Source: Methylohalomonas sp034521715 (GTDB taxonomy: Bacteria; Pseudomonadota; Gammaproteobacteria; Methylohalomonadales; Methylohalomonadaceae). Taken from it: a stretch of 64,000 nucleotides of DNA. The notes below the pieces were generated by a model that searched no databases, had not been told where the DNA came from, and saw only the letters and a list, made by a program, of their open reading frames with translations. The stretch's first letter is position 1, and each line of letters begins with the position of its first letter. The stretch is from assembly GCA_034521715.1 (NCBI GenBank), contig JAXHLY010000004.1, positions 446,616 to 510,615 of the forward strand. The letters are read 5' to 3'. The translations under genes and the position numbers were made by a program. Below, piece after piece: positions 54,380-64,000 of the stretch.

Positions 54380-55672
54380 TTATTCAAACGGATGCCGCTG
54401 AATAATCGTCTCCCCCCGATCCGGGCCGGTGGAGACAATATCGACGGGCGTGCTGACGATCTGTTCGATTCTCTCCAGATAGGCGCGGGCGTTGGGCGAG
54501 AGATCGTCGTAGGATTTAACACCGACGGTAGATTCCTGCCAGCCTGTTATTTCCTCATAGATCGGCTGGCAGTCGGCCAGGGCATCAGCGCCGACCGGCG
54601 GGGTTTCGCGCTGTTCGCCGTTGCACTGGTAGCCGGTGCATATCCGGATGGTGTCGAGACCGTCGAGGACATCGAGCTTGGTGATACACAGTCCCGAGAC
54701 GCTATTGATCTGTACCGAGCGTTTCAGCGATACGGCATCGAACCAGCCACAGCGCCTGGGTCTGCCGGTAGTGGCACCAAATTCATGGCCCTTGCGCGCG
54801 AGATGCTCGCCCATGTCGTCGAACAGCTCAGTCGGGAAAGGACCCGAACCGACGCGCGTGGTATAGGCCTTGGTAATGCCGAGCACGTAGTCAAATTCCC
54901 GCAGCCCCATGCCGGTACCGGTGGCCGCGCCACCGGCGGTGGTATTGGATGAAGTGACGTAGGGATAGGTACCGTGATCGATATCCAGCAATGCGCCCTG
55001 GGCGCCTTCGTATAAAACATTCTCGCCGGCGCGGCGCAGCCTGTGCAGGATGCCGGTAATATCATCGACCATGGGGATGATCTGTTCGGCGTGCTGCAGG
55101 CTTGCGTCGAGTATTTGCTGGAAATCCAGTGGATCGGTCTTGTAATAATGCTGGAGCATAAAGTTGTGGATATCGAGCACTTCTCCCAGCTTGGCAGCAA
55201 AATGCTCGCGATGAACCAGGTCGCCGACACGCAATGCGCGCCTAGCAACCTTGTCTTCATAGGCCGGGCCGATACCGCGGCCGGTCGTGCCGATGGCGGC
55301 CTTGCCGCGGGCCTTTTCACGGGCATGATCGAGGGCCACGTGATAAGGCAGTATTAACGGGCAGGCCTCACTGATACGCAGCCGATCGCGGGCCGGGTAA
55401 CCGCTGTCTTCGAGCATGCCTATTTCTTCCAGCAATGCCGCCGGGCTCAGTACCACACCATTGCCGATCAGGCATTGCACGCCATCGCGCAGAATACCCG
55501 ACGGGATCAGGTGCAATACCGTTTTGCGGCCGTCGATGACCACGGTATGGCCGGCGTTATGACCGCCCTGAAAGCGCACGACTGCCGCAGTTCGGTCGGT
55601 CAGCAAATCGACCAGCTTGCCCTTGCCTTCATCCCCCCACTGCGTGCCGACGACGACAACGTTCTTGCCCAT
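54380..55672 (-). CDS. purA: Adenylosuccinate synthetase
   Basis: GTP-dependent first step from IMP to AMP, joining IMP and aspartate. The P-loop variant GTQWGDEGKGKLVDLL is near residues 9-24, followed by FQGGHNAGHT (IMP and catalytic His) and GTTGRGIGPAYEDK. The C-terminal DGLDTIRICTGYQ is typical. 430 aa, full length. Its 5' flank is the eight-unit tandem array, which separates it from hisZ by about 570 bp, whereas the two are normally closer. Confidence 0.97.
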   Translation of the reverse strand: MGKNVVVVGTQWGDEGKGKLVDLLTDRTAAVVRFQGGHNAGHTVVIDGRKTVLHLIPSGILRDGVQCLIGNGVVLSPAALLEEIGMLEDSGYPARDRLRISEACPLILPYHVALDHAREKARGKAAIGTTGRGIGPAYEDKVARRALRVGDLVHREHFAAKLGEVLDIHNFMLQHYYKTDPLDFQQILDASLQHAEQIIPMVDDITGILHRLRRAGENVLYEGAQGALLDIDHGTYPYVTSSNTTAGGAATGTGMGLREFDYVLGITKAYTTRVGSGPFPTELFDDMGEHLARKGHEFGATTGRPRRCGWFDAVSLKRSVQINSVSGLCITKLDVLDGLDTIRICTGYQCNGEQRETPPVGADALADCQPIYEEITGWQESTVGVKSYDDLSPNARAYLERIEQIVSTPVDIVSTGPDRGETIIQRHPFE

Positions 55673-55734
55673 TGATGGAGCCCGTTAATTACAAAGTTAA
55701 AAATGAAAGAGTGTTTTGTCAGCATTATTAATGT

Positions 55735-56250
55735 TCACCCCCATCCTTCCTTCCCCCTCGAAGGGAAGGGACCAGGTATGCTGCGCGCTGTTGATCACTC
55801 ACCCCCATCCTTCCTTCCCCCTCAAGGGGGAAGAGACCAGGTGTGCTGCGCACTATTTGCTTTCGGCCCTCATCCTTCCTTCTCCCAGAGGGAGAAGGGA
55901 CAGGGTGTGCTGCGCGCTGTTGTGATCACTCACCCCCATCCTTCCTTCCCCCCTCAAGGGGGAAGAGACCAGGGTGCTGGTGCTGTCGATCACTCACCCC
56001 CATCCTTCCTTCCCCCCTCAAGGGGGAAGAGACCAGGTGTGCTGGGCGCTGTTCTCGATCACTCACCCCCATCCTTCCTTCCCCCTCAAGGGGAAGGGAC
56101 CAGGTGTGCTGGGCGCTGTCGATCACTCACCCCCATCCTTCCTTCCCCCCTCAAGGGGAAGGGACCAGGTGTGCTGCGCGCTGTTGATCACTCACCCCCA
56201 TCCTTCCTTCCCCCCTCAAGGGGGAAGGGACCAGGTGTGCTGCGCACTAT
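55735..56250. repeat. Eight-copy ~64-bp tandem array with internal hairpins
   Basis: The unit reads gatcactcacccccatcctt, then ccttccccc, ctcaa, gggggaag, then gaccaggtgtgctgcgcgct and gtt. Copies start at about 55735, 55792, 55868, 55925, 55989, 56058, 56119 and 56187. Copy 3 is most diverged (agagggagaaggg). Each unit contains a strong stem (ttccccc / gggggaa). The last copy runs into the hisZ stop codon at 56247-56249. A 216-codon frame across it is spurious, built from periodic sequence. Confidence 0.92.
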
Positions 56251-57437
56251 TTATTATGGGCCTTCACAACCTGCCACTTGCCGTTCTTTTCGACGATCTG
56301 TCGGTCGCAGCCAAGTTCGGCGGCCCCCGTTTCCGCACCCGGCAACTGGATAATGACACGTTCGCCCTGCCCACGCAGTTCCGCCACCAGGCTGTTCAGG
56401 GCCGTATCGCTCGACCACGGCGCGATTATACCCGGTGTCACGCCCTGTACTGCCTCATGCAATGCCAGCAAGCGTTTTAAATCGACACTGAAACCGGTGG
56501 CCGGCCGTGCTCGGCCGAACGACCTGCCGATATCGTTATAGCGGCCGCCATAGGCGACACCGGCGCCCTGTCCCTCGACATAGGCGGCGAACATCACGCC
56601 GGTATGATAGTGATAACCGCGCAGTTCGGCCGGATCGATATAGAAATTCACATCGGGATAGCGTGCAGAGACGATATCGATCAACTGCTGCAGTTCATCG
56701 ATGGCTTGTGTCACTGCATTGCCACCGGATGCCAGCGATTTGCGGGCGTCCTTGAGGATATCGGTATTGCCATTGAGTTCAATAAGTGCGCGGATGGCCG
56801 TGGTGTGTTTCTTCGCCAGCGACCATTGGGCCAGCATGGCATCGAGCTCCACCGCCGCCTTGCGCTGCAGGACATCGAACAGCTGATCGGTCTGATCATT
56901 GTCGAGGCCCGCGGCATCGACCAGCGCACGGACGATACGCATGTGACCGAGATCGACATAGGGACTTTGCTGACCGACAAGTTTCAGGGTTTCGAGCATC
57001 AGGCACAGGACTTCGGCGTCACTCTCGACACCGTCGTGGCCGTAAAGCTCGGCGCCGACCTGCAGCGGGCAGCGGCTGTCGCCGGTACTCTCGGGACGGG
57101 TGTGCACCACGGTGCCGAGATAACAGAGCCGGGTCGGTATATCGCGTTTGAGTTTATGGGCATCAATGCGCGCCACCTGCGGCGTGGTATCGGCGCGCAG
57201 GCCCATGAGCCGGCCGGTCAGTTGATCGGTCAGCTTGAAGGTCTGGATATCGAGGTCACTGCCGGTGCCGGTCAGCAACGAATCGAGAAACTCGATCAGC
57301 GGCGGGATAACGAGTTCATAGCCCCAGCCGGCGTACAGATCGATGACCTCACGGCACAGCTGTTCCAGCTCCGCGGCCCGCGGCGGCAGTATTTCGTCCA
57401 CCCCTTCGGGCAGTAACCAGCGATCACGCATCGTCAT
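56247..57437 (-). CDS. hisZ: ATP phosphoribosyltransferase regulatory subunit HisZ
   Basis: Histidyl-tRNA synthetase-like regulatory partner of the short-form HisG, controlling the first step of histidine synthesis; it lacks tRNA charging activity. Motifs: LLPEGVDEILPPRA, YELVIPPLIEFLDSL, LMGLRADTTPQVARI and YYHTGVMFAAYVEGQG-like residues (YHYHTGVMFAAYVEG). 396 aa, typical. No hisG is nearby. The purA-hisZ neighbourhood is common in gammaproteobacteria. The stop is at the border of the tandem array. Confidence 0.94.
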   Translation of the reverse strand: MTMRDRWLLPEGVDEILPPRAAELEQLCREVIDLYAGWGYELVIPPLIEFLDSLLTGTGSDLDIQTFKLTDQLTGRLMGLRADTTPQVARIDAHKLKRDIPTRLCYLGTVVHTRPESTGDSRCPLQVGAELYGHDGVESDAEVLCLMLETLKLVGQQSPYVDLGHMRIVRALVDAAGLDNDQTDQLFDVLQRKAAVELDAMLAQWSLAKKHTTAIRALIELNGNTDILKDARKSLASGGNAVTQAIDELQQLIDIVSARYPDVNFYIDPAELRGYHYHTGVMFAAYVEGQGAGVAYGGRYNDIGRSFGRARPATGFSVDLKRLLALHEAVQGVTPGIIAPWSSDTALNSLVAELRGQGERVIIQLPGAETGAAELGCDRQIVEKNGKWQVVKAHNK

Positions 57438-57440
57438 GGG

Positions 57441-57626
57441 TTAACGTACCAGGTAAAGCAGCAGTATACCGATAAGCATACTGGTGAGGCCGATAAAACG
57501 CAGACTGGTATCGTCCAGACGCGTCGCCATCAGCATGGTCCGGCGAAAACCGCCTGGACTGATGAACGGCATGATACCTTCAATGACACAGACCAGCGCG
57601 ATTGCCGTGAGCAGATCTACCCACAT
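57441..57626 (-). CDS. DUF2065 (YjeT-like) small membrane protein
   Basis: 61-aa protein of two hydrophobic helices (5-22 and 44-60), with FISPGGFRRTMLMATRLDD between them, diagnostic of DUF2065. In gammaproteobacteria the gene is regularly placed between hflC and hisZ/purA, as here. It is 3 nt upstream of hisZ, so the two are co-transcribed. Function unknown. Confidence 0.9.
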   Translation of the reverse strand: MWVDLLTAIALVCVIEGIMPFISPGGFRRTMLMATRLDDTSLRFIGLTSMLIGILLLYLVR

Positions 57627-57683
57627 ACTTACCGTACGCTCGTCTGCGCCCCCCGCTCCCCGCGGTTATTATCCATACCGGGC

Positions 57684-58554
57684 TCAGCGGCCCGATGAAC
57701 TATTAAAATACTGGAACAGTTCGGAATCCGGCGTCAGCAGCAGGATACTGTTCTCGCCGTCAAAGCCGGCGCGATAAACGCCGAGACTGCGATAGAAGTC
57801 GTAGAATTCCTGATCCCGGTTATAGGCGCGGGCGTAGATACCGGTTGCCTCGGCATCGCCTTCACCACGAATGGTTTCAGCCTCACGGTAGGCATTGGCC
57901 AGGATCACTTCGCGTTCACGATCCGCATTCGCGCGGATACGCTCGGCAGCCTCGGCACCACGGGCACGGAAATCCTTGGCCACCCGTTCACGCTCGGCAC
58001 GCATACGATGCATAAACCGATGCGCTGACATTTTCCGGCAGATCGATGCGCATGGTCCGCACGTCAACAATATCGACACCGAGATCCTCCGCAGCTGTAT
58101 CGAGCCGTTCCTGTACCACGTTCATGACCATGCCACGCTCGCTGGCAACGACTTCCTGCACGGTGCGTTTACCGAATTCCTCGCGCAGGGCACCGTTGAT
58201 CTTCTGTGACAAAAGCAGTTCGGCGCGCTGCATGTCACCACGGGTCGAAGTATAGAAGCTGTCGAGATTACTGATACGCCATTTGACGTAGTAATCCACG
58301 ATCACGTCTTTCTTTTCACTGGTCAGGAACCGCTGCGGTTCCTGGTCCAGATTCAACAGGCGCAGATCGAATTTCTGTACGCTATTGACCAGCGGGATCA
58401 TGAAGTGCAGTCCCGGACCGATATCCGTGCGTTCGATCTCGCGGAACTTGAAGACCACCGCTTTTTCCCACTGGTCGACCTTGAACATCGAGAAATAACC
58501 GATGATCAGCAGGACGATGATCGGGAAGCTGAGGCGCTGTACTAATGTATTCAT
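57684..58554 (-). CDS. hflC: HflC protease modulator (one frameshift)
   Basis: SPFH/prohibitin-domain membrane protein that, with HflK, encloses and modulates FtsH protease. The N-terminal helix is at about 8-24. The SPFH domain includes DQWEKAVVFKFREIERTDIGPGLHF. One extra base near 58017-58020 breaks the frame at ENVSASVY; the reading then continues as RMRAERERVAKDFRARGAEA in the coiled-coil. Corrected length is 289 aa, as expected. It starts 2 nt after hflK. Probably a consensus error. Confidence 0.93.
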
Positions 58555-58556
58555 GA

Positions 58557-59736
58557 TCAGCGTACCTCCCGATTGCGGCTACTGTTGGTGCGCGGATTCT
58601 GGTTATCCGGTGGCGAAGACATCGGCGGCAGTGGCCGTGTTAACGGTGATGTCGACGTACTGCCGCTGCCCTTGTCACCGGACGACCTGCCCTTCGAGTG
58701 TTCAAGCAGGCGGTCAATGGGCAGATAGGTCAGGTTACTGCTGCCTTCCGTATCCATCAGGATCTTGCTGTTCCGATCGAGCACATACTGCATGGTGTCC
58801 AGGTAGAGGCGCTGGCGCGTCACCCTTGGCGCCTTTTCATATTCATCCAGCAACAGTTCAAAGCGATTGGCGTCACCCTCGGCACGGGCGACGACGCGTT
58901 CCTTGTAGCCCAGGGACTCTTCGCGAACCCTGGCAGCCTCACCGCGGGCGCGCGGTATGATTCCGTTGCGGTAGGCCTCGGCCTCGCTGATCAGGCGTTG
59001 CTCATCCTCACGTGCCTTGATGACATCATCAAACGCATCCTTGACCGGGTCCGGCGGCTGGGCCGGCTGCATGTCGACACTGACGATCAGAATGCCGGCC
59101 TGGTACTCGTTCAGCACACTCTGCATGCGACCCGACTGCTCACTCTCGATTTCACCGCGACCTTCGGTCAGAATGAAATCGAGCTTGTTGCGGCCGATGA
59201 TTTCGCGGATGGCACTTTCGACGACCTGCCGCAGACTGGCCGCCGGGGCGGCGATTTCAAATAAATAGTTTTCCGGATTCTGTACGCGCCACTGTACCGC
59301 CACCTCGACACTCACAATGTTCTCATCCTGCGTCAGCATGGAAGCCTTGTGACTGACGGTATTGACCTGGCCGGTATTCGACCTTGATCACCCGCTCGAG
59401 CGGCCGTGGCAGGCGCATGCTCAGCCCCGGCTGCAGGGTGGTCTGATATTCACCGAAGCGCAGGACGACACCGCGCTGCTGCTGATCGATGACATAAAAC
59501 ATGTCATACAGCAGCCACAGAACCAGCAGAATGACGATCCCGAGCCACAGCAGCGGATTGTTGCCGGCACCGGCACCGCCGCCGCCCACGGGCGGCCGCT
59601 TGCCGAACAGGCCGCCGAGGCGCTGCTGCAGGTTGCGTACGACCTCGTCGAGGTCGGGCGGGCCGTCGTTCTTGCGGCCGCCGCGATTACCCCAGGGATC
59701 CTTCGGCCCCTGTCCTCCCGGTTCGTTCCAGCCCAT
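58557..59736 (-). CDS. hflK: HflK protease modulator (one frameshift)
   Basis: Partner of HflC in the FtsH-regulating complex. The Gly/Pro-rich cytoplasmic N terminus (MGWNEPGGQGPKDPWGNRGG) is family-typical, followed by a membrane helix near 62-82 and the SPFH domain (VIDQQQRGVVLRFGEYQ). One extra base near 59380 separates ERVIKV from NTGQVNTVSHKASMLTQDEN. The C terminus is a coiled-coil with a Ser/Thr/Gly-rich tail. Corrected length 392 aa. First of hflK-hflC, downstream of hflX. Confidence 0.93.
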
Positions 59737-59829
59737 GCGGTTATCTGTCTCCGGTGTGATTCAAGTGAAATATGGCAAAGGGGTTCGATCTTACGGACTG
59801 CGCATCGGCCCTGCAACAGATAGGGGATT

Positions 59830-61090
59830 TTACTGCAATCCGGGCATATCCAGACCGGCGTCACGCATCAGCTTGTGCAGGCGGTAACTGTCGACGTCCA
59901 CGGCAAGCAGCCAGCCGCCGTCATCGGCCGCCTGTTCATGGCGTACCGCGCCCATATCGAATAACTCGGCGCGCAGCTTGCCCGCCGTCGGCGGCAAGTG
60001 TAATTCAAGGCGATGGGCATTGCCGCGGGCATTGCGGTCCAGTACCTCATGCAGCAGGCCCAGGCCCGTCCCGGTCTGCGCCGACAGCCAGATACTGAAA
60101 CGCTGGGTCGCGGCGTCATAATCCATGTGCGGCGCCAGTTCATCGCGATCGATCTTGTTATAAACAAGTATCTGCGGGATATGCCCGGCACCGATCTCGT
60201 CAAGCACGGCATTGACCTGGGCAATGCGCGACTCGCGTTCCTCGTCGTTGCAGTCGACAACATGAATGAGCACGTCCGATTCGCGCGTTTCTTCCAGGGT
60301 TGCGCGGAACGAGGCAATCAAATCATGCGGAATATGGCGGATGAAGCCGACGGTATCGCTGAGTACCACGGCGCGGCCACTGGCCAGTTCGCAGCGACGC
60401 ACGGTCGGATCCAGCGTCGCGAACAGCTTGTCCGCAGCATAAACGCCGGCGCCCGTAAGCCGGTTGAACAGTGTCGACTTGCCGGCATTGGTATAGCCGA
60501 TCAGCGACATCACCGGTATATTCGACTGCCGCCGCTGCTTGCCGCTTTGCTCGCGCTGGCCGCGCACCTTGTCCAGACGACCGTTGATGGCCTTGATGCG
60601 CTTGACCGATCAGGCGGCGGTCGGTTTCGAGCTGGGTTTCACCCGGGCCACGCAGGCCGATACCGCCCTTCTGTCGCTCCAGGTGGGTCCAGCCACGCAC
60701 CAGGCGGGTCGACAGATGCTGGAGCTGGGCGAGTTCGACCTGCAGTTTGCCTTCATAGGTGCGGGCTCGCTGGGCGAAGATGTCGAGAATCAGGCCGGTG
60801 CGATCCAGTACCCGGCATTTCAGCAGCTGTTCGAGATTGCGTTCCTGCGCAGGTGACAGGTCGTGATTGAAGATGGCGAGCGCTGCACCGGTGCGTTCGA
60901 GACATTCACGGATCTCGTCGGCCTTGCCGGTACCGACAAAATAGCGGGCGTCTGGACTGTCGCGGCTGCCGGTGATGATGTCAAGTACATCGACGCCGGC
61001 CGATTCGGTCAGCAGCACGAACTCGTCCAGCGCTTCCTTGAAATCGGGATCGCGAAAGTTGACGTGAACCAGTACAGCCTGCGCCTGCAT
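59830..61090 (-). CDS. hflX: Ribosome-associated GTPase HflX (one frameshift)
   Basis: GTPase that splits stalled ribosomes, notably after heat stress. The HflX-specific N-terminal domain includes YFVGTGKADEI, FNHDLSPAQERNLE and GGIGLRGPGETQLETDRR. One extra base near 60600-60603 separates RRLIG from KRIKAINGRLDKV. The G domain has GYTNAGKSTLFNRL, SDTVGFI and NKID. Corrected length 419 aa. It starts 4 nt after the hfq stop; hfq-hflX-hflK-hflC is the classical operon. Confidence 0.94.
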
Positions 61091-61094
61091 TGCG

Positions 61095-61393
61095 CTACCA
61101 CACGTTCACTGTAACTGCATCAGACGCACCCGAATCGGTTATCCAACCCTCGCCTGAAGAAGCATCATCATCGGCGCGGGGCAGCTTCACGGCCCGGGAC
61201 GGTACAATGGTGGAAATGGCATGCTTGTAAACCAGCTGGCTCACCGTGAATTTTTCAACAGGACCACGAACTGGTCAAACGAGTCGACCTGGCCCTGCAA
61301 CTTGATGCCATTAACCAGATAAATGGACACCGGTGTACGATCCTTGCGTAAGGCATTGAGAAACGGGTCCTGCAGGGAATGCCCCTTACTCAT
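61095..61393 (-). CDS. hfq: RNA chaperone Hfq (one frameshift)
   Basis: Hexameric Sm-like protein pairing small RNAs with mRNAs. It begins MSKGHSLQDPFLNALRKDRT (ATG 61393), with an AGGAGAA-type site upstream, and reads through the Sm1 motif to FVVLLKN. There one base is missing near 61255 (after a run of five A), and the next frame gives TVSQLVYKHAISTIVPSR (Sm2 with the YKHAI motif) and an acidic tail ending DAVTVNVW. Corrected length 99 aa. Neither half is long, so simple ORF finders would miss this gene. It sits between miaA and hflX as usual. Confidence 0.95.
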
Positions 61394-61499
61394 ATTGTTC
61401 TCCTTAGAATTATTATCGTGGCGGCTGCCGCCGCCGCAGGGGTCTTGTTTTATACGTAAAACCTGACAAATTGCTCAAGAATCACTCCGTTCAAGTATA

Positions 61500-62455
61500 T
61501 TACAGTCCTGCCATGCGCGCAGTTTCGCCTGCTAGATATATGATCGCACGGTGTCCGCCAGTTCCGGCGTCGGTACTGTCAAACCAGCGCGCATGCTGCT
61601 CTGCACGAAACCAGGTCAGTTGGCGCTTGGCCAATTGACGCGTTGCAACAATAGCATGCGTTATCATGTCGCTCATAATCAAGCTGACCGTCCAGGTAGC
61701 GCCAGATCTGACGGTAGCCGACCATGCGCATGGACGGCAGCGAGGCATCCAGGTCACCGCGGTTGTAAAGACCGCTCACCTCATCCACCAGTCCGGCCTC
61801 GAGCATGGCCTGGAAATCGGGTCGCTGCACGCTCGCCGTAATACCTCCCGATCCGCCGGCGCCACTACCAGTTTGATCCAGTCTATGCGGGTCCGGGTTC
61901 AGCCGTGCTTTCGTCCCAGCATACGCGCTCAGCGGCCGGCCGGTGAGTTCATAGACTTCCAGCGCCCGCTGCAGGCGCTGCGGGTCATTCGGATGAATAC
62001 GCGCGGCGCTGTCCGGGTCGACCGTCGCCAGCCGCGCATGCAGCGCCGCCCAGCCGAGTTCCCAGGCCTCGGCCGCCAGCCGCCGGCGTAACTGGTAACT
62101 GGCGCCGGGCATTGCCGCCAGGCCCTGCTCGAAGGCACGGAAATACAGGCCGGTACCACCGACCAGCAGCGGAATCCGACCGGCGGCGTGAATGTTCCCG
62201 ACCTCGCGCCGGGCATCCTCCCGGAACCGGCCGGCGGAATAGACTTCGGCCGGGTCGCAGATATCGAGGAGCCGGTGCGGCGCCGCGGCCAGCACTTCCG
62301 GGCCCGGCTTGGCGGTGCCGATATCCATGCCCCGGTAAACCATGGCGGAATCGACACTGACGATGTCGCAGCGGCAGGGCCCGTACCAGCTCCACGGCGA
62401 GGTCGGTCTTGCCCGCGGCGGTCGGGCCCATCAGACAGATGACCGGCTTCGCCAT
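61500..62455 (-). CDS. miaA: tRNA dimethylallyltransferase MiaA (four frameshifts)
   Basis: Adds the dimethylallyl group to A37 of tRNAs reading UNN codons. The start is ATG 62455 (MAKPVICLMGPTAAGKTDLA, P-loop) or ATG 62476. An extra base near 62380 leads into DIVSVDSAMVYRGMDIGTAK. Two compensating indels near 61888 and 61815 bracket the segment DWIKLVVAPADREVLRRACS. An extra base near 61672 leads into ITHAIVATRQLAKRQLTWFR, then HARWFDS, and the end at 61500. Corrected length is about 317 aa, matching the family. It is upstream of hfq in the same operon. Confidence 0.92.
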
Positions 62456-62483
62456 CTCTTCACCCTGTTCCGGCATGGTTTTC

Positions 62484-64000
62484 TCAGTCACGGTTTGCCA
62501 GCCAGTCCGCGAGCCCGGCGGCATCGACGGTTCTCCAGGGCCGGGGCGGTGCCAACCGATCGCTTTCCAGTGCCGTTTGCAGGCGCTGTAGCAGCGGCGC
62601 GGCCTGCGACGCATCGAAGCAGCGCCCGGCGTGCGCTGCCAGCAGACCGACAGCGTGCTCGTGCAGATCGCCTGTGGAGACGGTCGCCGCCAGACAGTCG
62701 AGCAGTGCCGGCAGCAGCGATTGGGCATCGGTGGCCGGCAAGGCAGCGGGCAAGCTGCGCAGCATGACCTGGGTGGGCGAACTCTGCTCGAGTTCCAGCG
62801 CCAGCGCCGCCAGGTCGGCCTGCCAGCGTTCAACCCGGGCCAGTTGCTCTGTGGTGGCGCTCAGTGTTTCCGGCAGCAGTAACGGCCGGCCTTGCAGTGG
62901 TGGCTTATCGAGATCCAGGCGCGTGAGGTGTTCCAGCGGCCGCACAGGCATCGATCACCGTGAACGATTCTGCCGTGGCGGTGACGACATAGCGATCCAT
63001 GACACAGCCCAGCAGCCTGCCGAAGGCTGCCGTTGTCGTTCCTGTTCGACGTGCCCAGCTGTCGCCGGTACCGGCAGGGCGTTCCGATAGATCGCCGCTC
63101 CGTGGCTCGGCTGATAGCCCATGTCGTGCTGTGCCGGATACCTGCCGTGCCGGTCCGTGCCGTGGCTGCCAGTCGCTGAGCGGCCGGTCGGCTGCCAGCG
63201 ACCGCCGCAGTGCACTGAACACGAAATCATGCACATCACGGCCGTTACGAAAACGTACCTCGTGCTTGGTCGGATGCACGTTGATGTCGTAGGCAGCCGG
63301 GTGCATTGCCAGGTACAGGAGGAACGGCGCATAGCGGCCGGCCGGCAGCGATCTCCTGATAGGCGGTGCGCAGGGCATGAATCAGTCGGCGATCGCGGAT
63401 CAGGCGGCCGTTGAGAAACAGGTACTGGCGATCGGCCTGGCTGCGCGCGGCTGCGGCAACTGCCCGGCGACGCCCTGCAGGCGCATGGCTGTCGTCGGTT
63501 TCGTCGACCAGGCAGGCGGCACTCGGGGAAGGTGCGACCGAATATCGTGCCGAACGCGATCCGCTCGTCGCTGCTGGCGGCACTGACATTGAAGACAGTG
63601 CGGCCGTCACGCGCCCAGGCCGAACGCCGAGGTCCGGCCGCGACAGACTCAGGCACTTGACCAGTTCCTGGATATGCAGGAACTCGGTCTGCTCGGTACG
63701 CATGAACTTGCGCCGCGCCGGCATATTGAAGAACAGATCGCGCACTTCGATGCGTTGTGCCTGCCGGATGCGCGACGCCGGCGCCGCGCGGTGCGACCGA
63801 ACGCCTGCGGCTCGGCCCGCAACTTCACGGGCGGGTCGATTCCCATGCCGGGAGCCTGAAATCCTGGAGCCTGGCAACGGCGGCAACACCGGCCAGCGCC
63901 TCGCCGCGAAAGCCCAGACTCGGCGATCGCCGGCCGAGGCCGTCGATCGGCCGTGCACCCTGCTGGTGCTGTGCGGGGTGATCGCCAGCGGCAGGTCTCC
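62484..64000 (-). CDS. mutL: DNA mismatch repair protein MutL, 3' part (many frameshifts, runs off the right edge)
   Basis: Mismatch repair ATPase coupling MutS to MutH or UvrD. The start lies beyond the window. Recognisable pieces in different frames, from the right edge: DLPLAITPHSTS, then SPSLGFRGEALAGVAAVARL (GHKL motif III), IEVRDLFFNMPARRKFMRTE, YDINVHPTKHEVRF and, in the C-terminal dimerisation domain, FGRLLGCVMDRYVVTATAES and LEHLTRLDLDKPPLQGRPL, ending near DWLANRD. At least five single-base shifts separate them, the densest cluster in the window. A genuine pseudogene cannot be fully excluded but seems unlikely given the intact motifs. Confidence 0.88.

Noticed and set aside
55735..56250. 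CRISPR array or a real 216-aa protein gene
   Set aside because: The ~64-bp units repeat along their whole length without unique spacers. The long open frame exists only because the unit is GC-rich and periodic; it has no ribosome-binding site and lies between two minus-strand genes.
62484..64000. mutL pseudogene in a natural mutator strain
   Set aside because: Attractive, but neighbouring miaA, hfq and hfl genes show the same kind of indel, so error is the simpler reading.

Overview
The window looks like a contig from a gammaproteobacterium of moderately high GC (high fifties per cent by eye). Gene order supports this. mutL-miaA-hfq-hflX-hflK-hflC-DUF2065-hisZ-purA, tRNA-Leu, rnr-rlmB and rpsF-rpsR-DUF2232-rplI-dnaB-alr-radA follow the classic gammaproteobacterial arrangement. 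ygfX, sdhE, ygfZ, ubiG-gph and a MaeB-type malic enzyme agree. The presence of a DUF1674/SDHAF4-like gene ahead of sdhC suggests a lineage outside the enterics (Chromatiales-like is my guess, not a proof).

Layout. 0-3 kb: a two-partner-secretion outer-membrane transporter and a membrane-anchored parvulin isomerase. 3.4-10.3 kb: a co-directional signalling operon made of an adenylate cyclase-FHA protein, a PP2C phosphatase, a giant Ser/Thr kinase with a C-terminal formylglycine-generating-enzyme-like domain, and a small SHOCT-like membrane protein. 10.3-11.1 kb: dispersed repeats. 11-14.2 kb: mlaA diverging from ubiG-gph-squalene/phytoene synthase-like. 14.4-20.3 kb: succinate dehydrogenase with an unusually full set of maturation factors (SDHAF4-like, SdhE, YgfX and YgfZ). 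20.3-22.4 kb: agmatine to putrescine (aguA, aguB). 22.6-33.1 kb: housekeeping genes (yheT-like hydrolase, dsbB, HU, ABC-2 exporter, maeB, ffh, ccsA-like, corB-like). 33.3-41 kb: orphan EI-type phosphotransferase, an RND pump with its fusion protein, and a DUF992 protein. 41.3-50.3 kb: diguanylate cyclase, radA, alr, an intein-containing dnaB and ribosomal protein genes. 50.7-64 kb: rlmB, rnr, tRNA-Leu, purA, hisZ, hflC/K/X, hfq, miaA and the 3' part of mutL.

Two themes dominate. First, the intergenic DNA is full of small repeats: REP/BIME-like hairpins, arrays of a perfect 7-bp unit (attcacg), two MITE-like elements with matching terminal inverted repeats, a six-copy dispersed repeat and an eight-copy ~64-bp tandem array between hisZ and purA. 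Second, at least 20 single-base frameshifts interrupt otherwise full-length, often essential genes (ffh, sdhA, hfq, miaA, mutL, rnr). Nearly all need one base removed to restore the frame, and they crowd toward the right end. I read this as uncorrected consensus error rather than gene decay, and I annotate those genes across the shift.

The most remarkable single feature is a 349-residue intein in the Walker A motif of DnaB. It starts with Ala and carries the Trp-Cys-Thr triplet of class 3 inteins, plus two LAGLIDADG endonuclease motifs. The most system-like novelty is the cyclase-FHA / PP2C / kinase-FGE / SHOCT-like operon.
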